IMG/VR virus record: IMGVR_UViG_3300008262_000260
Location: 1-30,682 of that record
Direction: 5' to 3' (one strand)
Source of the DNA: a virus
Length of the DNA: 30,682 nt
In this document: one piece after another, positions 20,762-27,608 of the stretch
How positions within the stretch are numbered: the stretch's first letter is position 1
How the letters are laid out: each line of letters starts with the position of its first letter
The notes under the pieces: generated by a model
Databases searched by the model: none
What the model was told of the DNA's origin: nothing
The model's input: only the letters and a program-made list of their open reading frames with translations
Made by a program: the position numbers and the translations under genes

Positions 20762-21382
20762 TTATGTTAATAAGTGTATGGCTTCGTTATAGTGTTTAAT
20801 ACGATCTTCTAGACCAATAAATCCACCATTGATTTTTCGCGTCATGGTTTTAATGTCTCCAGCATCGGCTTCTTTATTTAGTCCAGTTTTGTTCCAGAAC
20901 CAAATAGCAGACATAAGAGCAAAGTCTTTATCCCATGTAACCCAGTCTGGGTTTTCAACGACTTCTTGCCAATTATCAAACATTTCTTTTGCAAATGCTG
21001 TATAGTTAGACTTTCCAGTTAGCTGAATTGGTCCGCGACCTCTATATTTATAACCATCTCCAGAAGACTCTGGTCCATTACCCATACGATTAGCATAAAC
21101 CTTATTTGCAATCATCTCTGGCTTACGTGCATATGGCTGTGCAGAGTCAAGAGTAGGGAAATACTTCTTAAAGATGTTGCACAATCCCTGAGCAGAATAG
21201 TTTAGGTTTTCTTCAAATACAGTGAAACCCCCAGATTCATGACCGCATTGCGCTAGAAAAGCAGCAATTCTCTGAGGGGTGTTAATTTCGTATAATGGAA
21301 AGGTGGAATTCATAGATTCTACCCATCCATCTGGATCACCATTTCTTGGAAATAGGTGGTGGAATTGTTCTGATGTTAGCAT
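20762..21382 (-). CDS. GH19 chitinase-like endolysin
   Basis: 206 residues, the size of the single-domain GH19 enzymes that phages use as endolysins. IAAFLAQCGHESGGFTVFEE carries the catalytic Glu49 and the second acid (Glu57/58); YKYRGRGPIQLTGKSNYTAF (111-130) and FWNKTGLNKEAD complete the fold. It would cut peptidoglycan glycan strands. There is no signal sequence or anchor, so it needs a holin to reach the wall; the 3TM protein at 5284-5745 is a candidate. With the anchored SleB enzyme the phage appears to have two lysins. Confidence 0.9.
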   Translation of the reverse strand: MLTSEQFHHLFPRNGDPDGWVESMNSTFPLYEINTPQRIAAFLAQCGHESGGFTVFEENLNYSAQGLCNIFKKYFPTLDSAQPYARKPEMIANKVYANRMGNGPESSGDGYKYRGRGPIQLTGKSNYTAFAKEMFDNWQEVVENPDWVTWDKDFALMSAIWFWNKTGLNKEADAGDIKTMTRKINGGFIGLEDRIKHYNEAIHLLT

Positions 21383-21385
21383 GTG

Positions 21386-22144
21386 TCATCTTTCTGCGTA
21401 ATCCTCATATTTAAGTTTAGCCAAAATATAGTCTTTTACCAAAGAACTTCTCACAATGTCATCAGGTGTAAACTCTATACGAGTAAATGCTCCCATGTGG
21501 TGCGCAATGTCAAAGAATTTTAAGATTCCAGTAACATCGCTTTTCTTTTTATTCAAGTCTGTCTGACGATAATCGCCACACCAAATAATCTTTGATCGAT
21601 AACCGACACGGGTCATAACGGTATCAATCTCTTCGAACGTTAAGTTCTGCATCTCATCAACAATAATAATGGCATCGTCAAAACTCATACCACGAATGAA
21701 TGATGTAGAAATAAACTCAATATGGTGTTGTTCTTCTAAACGATCCCAAGCATCCTTACGATCAAATAAGGTTTCGCAAATTTGACGATATGGCTGCTGA
21801 TAAATTTCCATCTTTTCGTTCACATCTCCAGGCAGATGTCCAATTTCCCTAGATTGTACAGCGGAACGAACTACAATAATTTTGTTAAAGGGGTTTGTCT
21901 TTTCTAATACCTCTTCGATTGCTTTGTATAATGCACAGAAAGTTTTGCCTGTTCCAGCAACTCCATGCAGTGCAACAAAATAGTCTCCTCTTTTATATGC
22001 CTCAAAAAATAGTCTTTGATTTTCAGTTAGCGGTTGGAATGTTTTCATATCATCCAACCTAATGCGTAACGTATTATTGACTTTTGGTTTAGCGTCTACT
22101 TGGACGCTGTCAGTAGGTTTTGTTTTTGCTGCTGTACGAGCCAT
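21386..22144 (-). CDS. phoH: PhoH-like ATPase
   Basis: 252 residues with Walker A GVAGTGKT (61-68), IIVVRSAVQSREIGHLPG, a Walker B IIIVDEMQN and IIWCGDYRQTDL (sensor-like). This is the PhoH/RNA helicase-type P-loop core that many aquatic phages carry. Its function is not settled: host PhoH is phosphate-regulated, and a link to RNA metabolism has been suggested. No Pho box was searched for. N-terminal 40 residues are disordered. It is 3 bases upstream of the GH19 gene. Confidence 0.9.
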   Translation of the reverse strand: MARTAAKTKPTDSVQVDAKPKVNNTLRIRLDDMKTFQPLTENQRLFFEAYKRGDYFVALHGVAGTGKTFCALYKAIEEVLEKTNPFNKIIVVRSAVQSREIGHLPGDVNEKMEIYQQPYRQICETLFDRKDAWDRLEEQHHIEFISTSFIRGMSFDDAIIIVDEMQNLTFEEIDTVMTRVGYRSKIIWCGDYRQTDLNKKKSDVTGILKFFDIAHHMGAFTRIEFTPDDIVRSSLVKDYILAKLKYEDYAER

Positions 22145-22155
22145 TAAAATTCCTA

Positions 22156-22404
22156 TTAAAGTTGACTAGATCCCCTGTTTAATGTACTGCCAGGGGCACG
22201 TGAATGAATTTTCTGCAGTACTTCTTTGAAACCAGAATCGAATTTACGTGCACCAACGCGAACGGGATCGCACACCATAGGTGAGCCGTTTAGCTGAGAT
22301 TCAATATTTGGGTTGGACTTTAGGTATTCTTCTCGAGCAGAAATGCTCATAAACTTCTCAAAAATGTCACCACTTGTTTTATCTCGAAATGCATAGGTTG
22401 GCAT
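22156..22404 (-). CDS. FmdB-like small protein without zinc ligands
   Basis: 82 residues. MPTYAFRDKTSGDIFEKFMS resembles the start of the FmdB zinc ribbon family (MPxYxYxCxxCG...FE), but the two CxxC pairs are absent, so zinc binding is not expected. The tail (ARKFDSGFKEVLQKIHSRAP) is the GFKEVL...I form seen in cyanophages and other T4-like phages. It may be a regulatory or structural protein; function unknown. Good AAGGAG ribosome site. Confidence 0.65.
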   Translation of the reverse strand: MPTYAFRDKTSGDIFEKFMSISAREEYLKSNPNIESQLNGSPMVCDPVRVGARKFDSGFKEVLQKIHSRAPGSTLNRGSSQL

Positions 22405-22424
22405 AATATCTCCTTATACTTTAT

Positions 22425-23009
22425 TTAGCGGATTTTAGCCTTAAATTTTCTGCTCGCCTGTAAATGTTCTATTACTGGTGAACCAGAATTAACGCCATCA
22501 ACCCAAACATAACTTTCTGGAAGTTCTGTTATAGTAACATCTGATTGTGCGAGAGCGACTTGTAATGTCCACTGATCCCACTGTCTATTATCTAAAGAGT
22601 TTAACTCATTCCATTTATGTAAGAGGTTTATTGTAGATTTAGTGTTTCTGAAAAACATAGTGCCAGACTGTAGATAGCTTATAGGCGATTTTAGTATTGA
22701 GTGATCTGGCAGCTTAAAATCATTAGCACACTCAGCTGGTAAAAAATAAAATCCAACATCAGTTTCTATTGTGTCGAAAAATGAAGGTATTTCTCTAACT
22801 CTAGAGTCGGCATCAGTCCAAACGACAGAGTCGTTTTCTTTTAGTTTTTCTAAAATAAAGTTACACTTCATTTGAGTGTTTGATTCCCAACTACCAACAC
22901 CATCTCTATATTCTACATCATAGTTTGTGATGCCTAGTTTGTTCATGGATTTCTTTAGTTGTTCAGCATCCCATTCATAATGACCTGTATAAAAGGAGAT
23001 TATCTTCAT
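22425..23009 (-). CDS. Glycosyltransferase-like (GT-A) protein
   Basis: 194 residues. VVWTDADSRVREIPSFFDTI contains a DAD in the position of a GT-A DxD metal site; ISYLQSGTMFFRNTKST and RQWDQWTLQVALAQS fit nucleotide-sugar transferase strands. It could add sugars to phage DNA, to a virion protein or to host surface glycan; nothing here decides. A weak similarity to unnamed marine phage proteins with 'WtDADs' is my impression. Overlaps the upstream gene by 4 bases. Confidence 0.5.
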   Translation of the reverse strand: MKIISFYTGHYEWDAEQLKKSMNKLGITNYDVEYRDGVGSWESNTQMKCNFILEKLKENDSVVWTDADSRVREIPSFFDTIETDVGFYFLPAECANDFKLPDHSILKSPISYLQSGTMFFRNTKSTINLLHKWNELNSLDNRQWDQWTLQVALAQSDVTITELPESYVWVDGVNSGSPVIEHLQASRKFKAKIR

Positions 23010-23557
23010 AGTTCAATCCAATCAGGAGTTTGGCGCTTCTTCCAATTAAACATAGAAGTTTTGGCGCCATTGTAGTAATTACGATAAGACTTGACTGTGT
23101 AGTTTTCAACATCACGAGATTCTTTGAACTCATCTGGCATTGCCCGCCACGGTGCAGAGAAGGGCTCAGTGATGCTAATGTTATTAGGTGGATTCTTAAG
23201 ATATTTTATCAAGCGAGCACATGAATGAATCTTACCATAGCGGTAGTTATACTCACGCTGAAGTTCGATCCATAGATTGAATAACAATTTATAGTTGTGA
23301 ATGCTATGACGAGCCCACTTTGCAGACGGATGATTCATATGAGTCGCTTTGTATAAAGTCGAATCACGATCATCGGGCAATTTCCAGATTTTCTGTTTGC
23401 GACCAGAAGGTGACAACCCTTCGGTTTCTTGACCGTCTAGAACACGATGCGCAGTGGAAAGAAGTTGTGCGTACTCTAGGATCATTTTGACTACGTGCTT
23501 GTCAACGTGTTGTTGAGCACAAGTCTTAGCGTCTTCGTGTACGTAGAAAATGTTCAT
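23006..23557 (-). CDS. Conserved phage protein with CxxxHxDKH motif
   Basis: 183 residues. The start MNIFYVHEDAKTCAQQHVDK, followed by HVVKMILEYAQLLSTAHRVL, is a signature of an unnamed family in many phages. The Cys/His/Asp/Lys/His cluster could bind a metal or form an active site. The C-terminal half has SAKWARHSIHNYKLLFNLW and a basic, aromatic tail (KSYRNYYNGAKTSMFNWKKR), suggesting nucleic acid binding. Some members have been labelled as pyrimidine dimer glycosylases; T4 DenV does not match by eye, so no function is assigned. Confidence 0.6.
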   Translation of the reverse strand: MNIFYVHEDAKTCAQQHVDKHVVKMILEYAQLLSTAHRVLDGQETEGLSPSGRKQKIWKLPDDRDSTLYKATHMNHPSAKWARHSIHNYKLLFNLWIELQREYNYRYGKIHSCARLIKYLKNPPNNISITEPFSAPWRAMPDEFKESRDVENYTVKSYRNYYNGAKTSMFNWKKRQTPDWIEL

Positions 23558-23802
23558 GTGAGAATCGCACCGTCTTTATTGAACTTGGCACGAGGTACAT
23601 CTTGCCAATAATGTTTTACTGTGCCGCTGCCAAACTCATCATGCTCCCAAATTTGCACCTGCAGAGAAACTTTAGTGATTTTGCCAGAGTCATCAACTGT
23701 CTCAGCTACACGAAATTCGTAGGAAACTGGTTTAACAAAATCAATAGGCATTGCAGGAATCTGCGCTGCGGGTGGATAGATTTTCTTGTTCGTTAATTGC
23801 AT
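23554..23802 (-). CDS. Small hypothetical protein
   Basis: 82 residues, strand-rich: PVSYEFRVAETVDDSGKITK, then VSLQVQIWEHDEFGSGTVKH and YWQDVPRAKFNKDG. It looks like a small beta-sheet protein. No membrane segment and no enzymatic motif. The last codons overlap the start of the upstream-listed CxxxHxDKH gene by 4 bases and its own start touches the following membrane protein gene, so it is tightly packed with genes that look phage-core-like. Confidence 0.55.
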   Translation of the reverse strand: MQLTNKKIYPPAAQIPAMPIDFVKPVSYEFRVAETVDDSGKITKVSLQVQIWEHDEFGSGTVKHYWQDVPRAKFNKDGAILT

Positions 23803-24086
23803 TATAGCATCCTAATCAAGCCAACAATATCAATAGTTACAAGCAATAGGTAGTTAGCCAACATGCCGAAAGATTTCCTAGTACTAGCAGCCCAAGCATA
23901 CATAGCACAGCCAGTGATCCAAATAGGATATAAGATAAGAAGTGGAGGATTAGGGACAGTGACTGCCATAGTAATTGCACAGCCAATGCTAATACCCCAA
24001 GCAAGCAACTCAACAATAAAACGGATCCTATTAGAACGCCAGTCATCGCGAATCCAATTTAGTGTAGGTCTAATATAATCAAGCAT
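23802..24086 (-). CDS. Small three-span membrane protein
   Basis: 94 residues with three hydrophobic stretches: about 23-43 (FIVELLAWGISIGCAITMAV), 48-68 (LLILYPIWITGCAMYAWAAS) and 74-92 (MLANYLLLVTIDIVGLIRML). The N-terminus (WIRDDWRSNRIR) is basic and likely cytoplasmic. A conserved marine-phage membrane protein in my impression; a role as a transporter or holin cannot be told. It shares a single base with its downstream neighbour and overlaps the HAD gene by 8 bases. Confidence 0.6.
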   Translation of the reverse strand: MLDYIRPTLNWIRDDWRSNRIRFIVELLAWGISIGCAITMAVTVPNPPLLILYPIWITGCAMYAWAASTRKSFGMLANYLLLVTIDIVGLIRML

Positions 24087-24567
24087 GAATTGCCTTTAGC
24101 TGAAGTAGAATAGAGTCAAGAACTTTATTCGTTTCAGAGGCACTAGTATGAAGGATACCATGACCACCCTTTTCATTGAATGGTGTAATACATCCAATAG
24201 AGTCGTCGATCAAAATAGAAGTTGGAGTTGCGTAAGCAGCTTTTTCTACTTTGCTGTGTACGAAGTTAGCTTTGTATGGAATATTTTTAGCCTGCAGCCA
24301 GTTTAATTTCTGATACTTTGCTGAGTTGCCTTGGAATGGATCATGAGTGCCCATAGAGGTAAGGATCTCGATATTAATTCCATTTAAACGAGATACGTGG
24401 TTAAGCAACTCTGCGGCATCTGGCATGAAATCCAGTTTCTCAAAAATCTTATCTTCAATCACAGCAGAACGGAATCGTTTACGATCTGTTTTGTTGGGAT
24501 CAAGTTTCATGTATTCTTTATTGAAGTCTGCAATAACTCCATCCATGTCTAAGTATAGTGTAATCAT
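24079..24567 (-). CDS. HAD-family 5'(3')-deoxyribonucleotidase-like phosphatase
   Basis: 162 residues from the ATG at 24567. LYLDMDGVIADF (Asp7, Asp9) is HAD motif I; EILTSMGTHDPF gives motif II (Thr), HSKVEKAAYA a Lys of motif III, and SILIDDSIGCITPFNEKGGH the Asp pair of motif IV. It is the NT5C-type phosphatase that removes phosphate from dNMPs, and probably tunes nucleotide pools. The frame opens further upstream, but the promoter's start site falls on this ATG, giving a leaderless message. MazG-like gene lies just upstream. Confidence 0.8.
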   Translation of the reverse strand: MITLYLDMDGVIADFNKEYMKLDPNKTDRKRFRSAVIEDKIFEKLDFMPDAAELLNHVSRLNGINIEILTSMGTHDPFQGNSAKYQKLNWLQAKNIPYKANFVHSKVEKAAYATPTSILIDDSIGCITPFNEKGGHGILHTSASETNKVLDSILLQLKAIHA

Positions 24568-24573
24568 AGTCTT

Positions 24574-24602
24574 ATTATACCGCAAAGTCGATTAAAAGTA
24601 AA
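24574..24602 (-). promoter_or_regulatory. Sigma70 promoter of the HAD phosphatase gene
   Basis: -35 TTTACT (24597-24602), 17-base spacer, -10 TATAAT (24574-24579), minus strand, followed by AAGACT and then the ATG at 24567. The same arrangement (-10, six bases, ATG) occurs at the 12033-12061 promoter. It lies in the 20-base gap to the MazG-like gene. Confidence 0.8.
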
Positions 24603-24605
24603 CAC

Positions 24606-24986
24606 TTATTTTGCAACAAATTTAGTGAAATCTGGTGGCTGCCAGCCCTCTGGTTTAAGGATCTTTCCGTCTGCACGACGAATAACCTTACCAGTTGTAG
24701 GGTCAATTTTAGATAGGTTACTCTGAGCACCTTCTTCCCATGCAGCTTCGCAATCCCAGCCACGTGCTTTCATGTAGCCAATAATAACCCACATCATATC
24801 AAAGCATGCGTCCAATTCTTCTACATCGTCTGATGCGGCTTCGGCTTCCCAGAATTCTTCTACTTCTTCTTTAATTAGCTTTTTATACAGCTGAGCCAAT
24901 TCAGATACATTAGCATCTGGTTCACTTGGAAACGTCTGACCAGCCGCATTCAAAAATGTAGTTACATCGGTGAAAACTTTATTCAT
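24606..24986 (-). CDS. MazG-like NTP pyrophosphohydrolase
   Basis: 126 residues. KKLIKEEVEEFWEAEAASDD, then VEELDACFDMMWVIIGYM, contain the EExxE (residues 40-44) and ExxD (56-59) of all-alpha NTP pyrophosphohydrolases, which bind Mg and hydrolyse NTPs. The C-terminal SNLSKIDPTTGKVIRRADGK and PEGWQPPD are typical of the phage form. In phages MazG is thought to change nucleotide or (p)ppGpp pools. Next to a dNMP phosphatase, so a nucleotide-metabolism pair. Overlaps its upstream neighbour by 4 bases. Confidence 0.85.
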   Translation of the reverse strand: MNKVFTDVTTFLNAAGQTFPSEPDANVSELAQLYKKLIKEEVEEFWEAEAASDDVEELDACFDMMWVIIGYMKARGWDCEAAWEEGAQSNLSKIDPTTGKVIRRADGKILKPEGWQPPDFTKFVAK

Positions 24987-25243
24987 CGGTTTCTTCCTGT
25001 ATCAAAATACCAATCAGAATGTTGGACTGTATCTGCAGTAGTGTTCATGGTATTATCCATACCAGAGAGATCAGAAAACTTATATGTTTCTTCTTCGGTA
25101 TACGCCAGCGTACCTTCTGGTACGAATCCTGCACCACGAAGGAACAAGTCTACATTGTCAAGAACATTATAGAGATAATCGTTCTCAAACTCATAGGTGA
25201 TTTTCTCACCAGTTTCATGTTCAGCAATAAGTGTAAATTTCAT
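24983..25243 (-). CDS. Small acidic phage protein
   Basis: 86 residues from the ATG at 25243 (MKFTLIAEHETGEKI). A longer frame to 25309 exists, but it would overlap most of the small gene at 25245-25409; the MKFT start agrees with the usual form of this family ('MKFTL.ae..g.kit.eFe...L..vl...d.FLRGaGF'). Segment NVLDNVDLFLRGAGFVPEGT is clear. Unknown function; widespread in phages. The stop overlaps the MazG-like start. Confidence 0.6.
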   Translation of the reverse strand: MKFTLIAEHETGEKITYEFENDYLYNVLDNVDLFLRGAGFVPEGTLAYTEEETYKFSDLSGMDNTMNTTADTVQHSDWYFDTGRNR

Positions 25244-25244
25244 T

Positions 25245-25409
25245 TCATTCTTTCTTTCGTAAAGTCCAAGAGCCATCATTATTGTCGATCCATTCAATGG
25301 TATCTCCAATCTTCCATCCAGCTGACTCCATCAAGGAATCAGGGAATTCTAGTATAAGATCCTTAGTCGCAGGATCTTCTTGAATTTCTAGTATATAACT
25401 TTCACTCAT
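25245..25409 (-). CDS. Small AbrB-like protein
   Basis: 54 residues, not long enough for common ORF cut-offs. The sequence begins MSESYILEIQEDPATKDL and continues EFPDSLMESAGWKIGDTIEW, then DNNDGSWTLRK. This is the swapped-hairpin AbrB/MazE-like pattern ('iPeell..lGlk.GD.iew...dg.w.l.k'), so it may bind DNA or act as an antitoxin-like regulator. No toxin partner is next to it. The ATG at 25409 overlaps the end of the upstream gene; its TGA lies one base before the next ATG. Confidence 0.65.
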   Translation of the reverse strand: MSESYILEIQEDPATKDLILEFPDSLMESAGWKIGDTIEWIDNNDGSWTLRKKE

Positions 25410-25740
25410 AATTTAACTCCAACCAATTTGTTTCTTCAGGCATAATCTCAATAACAATCCCATGTGGTTCAGAATTGGTAATCATGCTACTAAGAACACC
25501 ATGCCCATACATGTTTGTACCATAACAATCTTTATGGCACTCATAGACAGAACCAGAAGCACCCTCAAAGGAATATACGAAACCTTCGAGAGTTGCTTTG
25601 GTAATGCCACTGTTTAGCTTCCATGCATCAGAACCTGCCCAACCACCGTACCAACAGGCAAATACCTTATAGACTATTGGGTTATCTTTGTATCCACTAA
25701 TTTTAACAACTACCCACTTGTCAGGAATATACTCACTCAT
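25402..25740 (-). CDS. Conserved hypothetical phage protein
   Basis: 112 residues, strand-rich with many aromatic and Gly residues: YIPDKWVVVKISGYKDNPIV, YKVFACWYGGWAGSDAWKLN and SGSVYECHKDCYGTNMYG. 'WYGGW.GSDaWklNSGI' is the mark of an unnamed family found in phages and metagenomes, as I recall it. The ending VIEIMPEETNWLELNYE is also typical. No catalytic motif is evident. It begins 1 base after the stop of the phosphoesterase gene's reading block. Confidence 0.6.
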   Translation of the reverse strand: MSEYIPDKWVVVKISGYKDNPIVYKVFACWYGGWAGSDAWKLNSGITKATLEGFVYSFEGASGSVYECHKDCYGTNMYGHGVLSSMITNSEPHGIVIEIMPEETNWLELNYE

Positions 25741-25741
25741 A

Positions 25742-26689
25742 TTAAACCTCTACAACCTTTAGTTCAAAAGTATTGGCAATTTCTTCGTACTTGATGTAAC
25801 CACGTGGGTTGCAAACAATGCGAGTATCACCAATCATGTAGTCGTAACGTTCATGAGTATGCCCGTGAATCCACAACTTGATACCTGGACGATCCAAAAT
25901 GAATTCTTCCAAGTCCGAGTGGTATCCGCCATTCATCAGCTGATCTTCTTTGTAGCGAGGATGGCAGCTTTGATGACTAGGTGTGTGGTGACCAATAACT
26001 ACAATGCTGGTCCATGGAGGCGTATCTTCGTAGACTTGCTTAATGTAACCAAGTGCCTTTTCATGTTCATCAACTGCATCTTCTGCACTAAACAATGCAG
26101 GACGAGTGCGGAATGTAGGAATCTGACGACCATCTTCTGTAACTTCAAAAGTCTTGTAAGAGACTTCACGGTCGCTATTACTAACACAGCGGAAATCGTT
26201 CATGCAACTCTTCATGTGGTACAGGGTCAACGGATCACGCTTGTTCATGTCAGTCCACAGAGTACTGCCAATAAAGCGAATGCCATTGAATTCAAACACA
26301 TCGCGATCCATGATATGCAGGTTCTCGATGTAACCTAGCTTTTCACGCAAGCGAGGAATAGTCTTGGGAAAATCTCCATGGTAATGCTCATGATTACCAG
26401 CTACGTACAGAACGTGCTTGAACTCTGCTGATGCAGTCTGGAAGAAACGATGCCATAGCTGAGAACGACTATTCTCACCAACAAGGTTAAGAGAGTCGTA
26501 GTCGTTTAAATCCTTGGCAACAAGAATGTCACCAGCAAGGATTAGGATATCCACATTGCCTGGATTCTTAAGCTCAATAGTTCCAAACTCCAAGTGAACG
26601 TCTGAACAAATGGCTATACGTGCTGCGTGACCCTTGGTTAGCTTTACACTAACCTGATCACCAACACCGATGTTACTTTGCAATCCCAT
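25742..26689 (-). CDS. Calcineurin-like metallophosphoesterase
   Basis: 315 residues. All five metal motifs are there: ICSDVHLEFG (Asp30, His32), LILAGDIL (GD 53-54), YVAGNHEHY (98-103), VIGHHTPSH and LWIHGHTHERYDY. It is a stand-alone phosphodiesterase/phosphatase of the calcineurin type; the substrate (cyclic nucleotide, DNA end or other) is not shown. Phage homologues could degrade signalling nucleotides, which is speculation. The ATG has GGAG at 6 bases, and a promoter (26763-26791) lies about 70 bases upstream inside the lipoprotein gene. Confidence 0.85.
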   Translation of the reverse strand: MGLQSNIGVGDQVSVKLTKGHAARIAICSDVHLEFGTIELKNPGNVDILILAGDILVAKDLNDYDSLNLVGENSRSQLWHRFFQTASAEFKHVLYVAGNHEHYHGDFPKTIPRLREKLGYIENLHIMDRDVFEFNGIRFIGSTLWTDMNKRDPLTLYHMKSCMNDFRCVSNSDREVSYKTFEVTEDGRQIPTFRTRPALFSAEDAVDEHEKALGYIKQVYEDTPPWTSIVVIGHHTPSHQSCHPRYKEDQLMNGGYHSDLEEFILDRPGIKLWIHGHTHERYDYMIGDTRIVCNPRGYIKYEEIANTFELKVVEV

Positions 26690-26843
26690 TATTTACTCCA
26701 CATTTAACGTACGGATTATCACAATTCCGCACAGGTACTTTAACCTTTACAGGCACATAGCTATTATACGAGTCTTTCACTGAAAAGTCAAATGTATTTG
26801 TGGTGCATCCACTAAGTAAAAACACAATTGCAATCAGCCTCAT
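26673..26843 (-). CDS. Small lipoprotein, candidate outer-membrane spanin (Rz1-like)
   Basis: 56 residues. The N-terminus MRLIAIVFLLSGC is a very short signal with lipobox LSGC (Cys13), so it should be lipidated; Ser/Thr-rich residues follow and the mature part contains PVKVKVPVRN and two more Cys. Size and type fit Rz1-like o-spanins, but a partner i-spanin is not apparent. Its ATG overlaps the stop of the small gene upstream, AGGA lies at 8 bases. Its end overlaps the phosphoesterase start by 17 bases, and the reading frame contains a promoter for that gene. Confidence 0.6.
   Translation of the reverse strand: MRLIAIVFLLSGCTTNTFDFSVKDSYNSYVPVKVKVPVRNCDNPYVKCGVNNGIAK
26763..26791 (-). promoter_or_regulatory. 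Sigma70 promoter inside the lipoprotein gene
   Basis: -35 TTGACT (26786-26791), 17-base spacer, -10 TATAAT (26763-26768), minus strand. The expected start (about 26756) lies some 67 bases before the phosphoesterase ATG and its GGAG site, so the downstream genes can be read separately from the small-gene block. Confidence 0.8.
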
Positions 26844-26959
26844 TTCATGATCCTACTAATAACTTCCTTAGCGTCACAGAATCCACTCTGATCCACTTTC
26901 ATCTCAAGCGCACGCATCTCAGAATCTACATCCTGTTCCATTCGAGCGAAGCGAGACAT
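26840..26959 (-). CDS. Very small charged protein
   Basis: 39 codons from the ATG at 26957-26959, ending at a TGA that overlaps the lipoprotein ATG. The sequence begins MSRFARMEQDVDSEMRALEM, with an acidic helix and one Cys. A TAG in frame 13 codons upstream limits any longer start. It overlaps the end of the Cys-rich membrane peptide gene by 34 bases in another frame. Support is the coupling to its neighbour only; no family is recognised. Confidence 0.4.
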   Translation of the reverse strand: MSRFARMEQDVDSEMRALEMKVDQSGFCDAKEVISRIMK

Positions 26960-27108
26960 CTGTACACTACCCCATGCATTGGGAACATTAAGCTACAATT
27001 ACAGGATCTTCCCTGATTACAGTCTCCCGTACAGTCACCCTTTGGTAACCTGCGCAGGATTGTTATGGCAATAGCTACCATGATTAGTATAATTAGTAAA
27101 GCAATCAT
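26926..27108 (-). CDS. Small membrane peptide with Cys cluster
   Basis: 60 residues. MIALLIILIMVAIAITIL is one membrane helix, followed by basic RRLPK and the Cys motif GDCTGDCNQGRSCNCS. 'GDCxxxCNQGRxCxC' is a repeated theme in short phage and bacterial membrane peptides of unknown role. The last 20 residues are less typical. The Cys cluster could bind a metal. Its ATG overlaps the stop of the next gene upstream (4 bases). Confidence 0.65.
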   Translation of the reverse strand: MIALLIILIMVAIAITILRRLPKGDCTGDCNQGRSCNCSLMFPMHGVVYRCLASLEWNRM

Positions 27109-27317
27109 TCTTCAACTCCAAAACGTCTACGGATAATTCTGGCGATATCAATCTCACCGTCTCGCACATATCCATCTGCAGTATTAGCACAATCCTGTAT
27201 AATAATCTTAGTATACCTAGTCAACGCAGCTTCCCACTTTTCACGATCTAGCCCTAGTCCATAGACATCTAGATTAGACTCCCTAGCAGCGGATCGAATT
27301 ATATCAAGGTCGTTCAT
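27105..27317 (-). CDS. Member of the FAELIVREC-type small protein family (divergent)
   Basis: 70 residues: MNDLDIIRSAARESNLDVYG at the start, a central KIIIQDCANTADGYV where its relatives have FAELIVRECADIA, and a RIIRRRFGVEE end that matches the family's 'HFGVEE'. One of four related genes in the 27105-28684 stretch. Helical, acidic, function unknown. The ribosome site is AGAGGTGAAGA. Confidence 0.6.
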   Translation of the reverse strand: MNDLDIIRSAARESNLDVYGLGLDREKWEAALTRYTKIIIQDCANTADGYVRDGEIDIARIIRRRFGVEE

Positions 27318-27427
27318 TCTTCACCTCTTACTTTGCTAGAACGCATACTTGGGATTGCCAACAATAGTGTGCGGATACACAGCCAGACATAAACAGGCAT
27401 AAACAAAAAATAAAATTGCTCATTCAC
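27314..27427 (-). CDS. Small membrane peptide (GTG start)
   Basis: 37 residues from a GTG at 27427: MNEQFYFLFMPVYVWLCIRT, LLLAIPSMRSS and a basic KVRGEE end. One membrane helix. The TGA overlaps the ATG of the following gene (ATGA), as for most genes in this block. Another frame in the same place (27328-27423) encodes a 31-residue peptide with a lipobox-like MSGC; the GTG frame is preferred because it reaches the next start and has a basic C-terminus. Confidence 0.45.
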   Translation of the reverse strand: MNEQFYFLFMPVYVWLCIRTLLLAIPSMRSSKVRGEE

Positions 27428-27605
27428 TAACTCCAAAATGTTGTTTAATCATAACAGCTGCTTCTAGCGACTTCGCATTCCTAGCCGTATCAATACATTC
27501 CCGAACAATCAACTCGGCGAACTTTTCTAGTTTAGTTGGAATACCTTCTGGATTGTACGTTGGCAATCCAGCCTCATGAGCAAGTTGTTTAATTCGTTCG
27601 TTCAT
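27420..27605 (-). CDS. FAELIVREC-type small protein
   Basis: 61 residues: MNERIKQLAHEAGLPTYNPE, then KFAELIVRECIDTARNAKSL and a VMIKQHFGVSE end. It is nearly collinear with the proteins at 27776-27991 and 28469-28684. The conserved Cys in VREC is kept. A helical protein of unknown function; such proteins are common in T4-like phages as arrays of paralogues. It ends at the start region of the GTG peptide gene. Confidence 0.7.
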   Translation of the reverse strand: MNERIKQLAHEAGLPTYNPEGIPTKLEKFAELIVRECIDTARNAKSLEAAVMIKQHFGVSE

Positions 27606-27608
27606 TTG

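Noticed and set aside
23006-23557. Pyrimidine dimer glycosylase (DenV)
   Set aside because: No match to the T4 DenV active-site N-terminus or its WYKYYG motif; only an annotation habit links the family to this function.
27328-27423. A 31-codon lipoprotein-like frame with MSGC
   Set aside because: The overlapping GTG frame (27314-27427) reaches the next start codon with the ATGA junction used throughout the block; kept only as an alternative.
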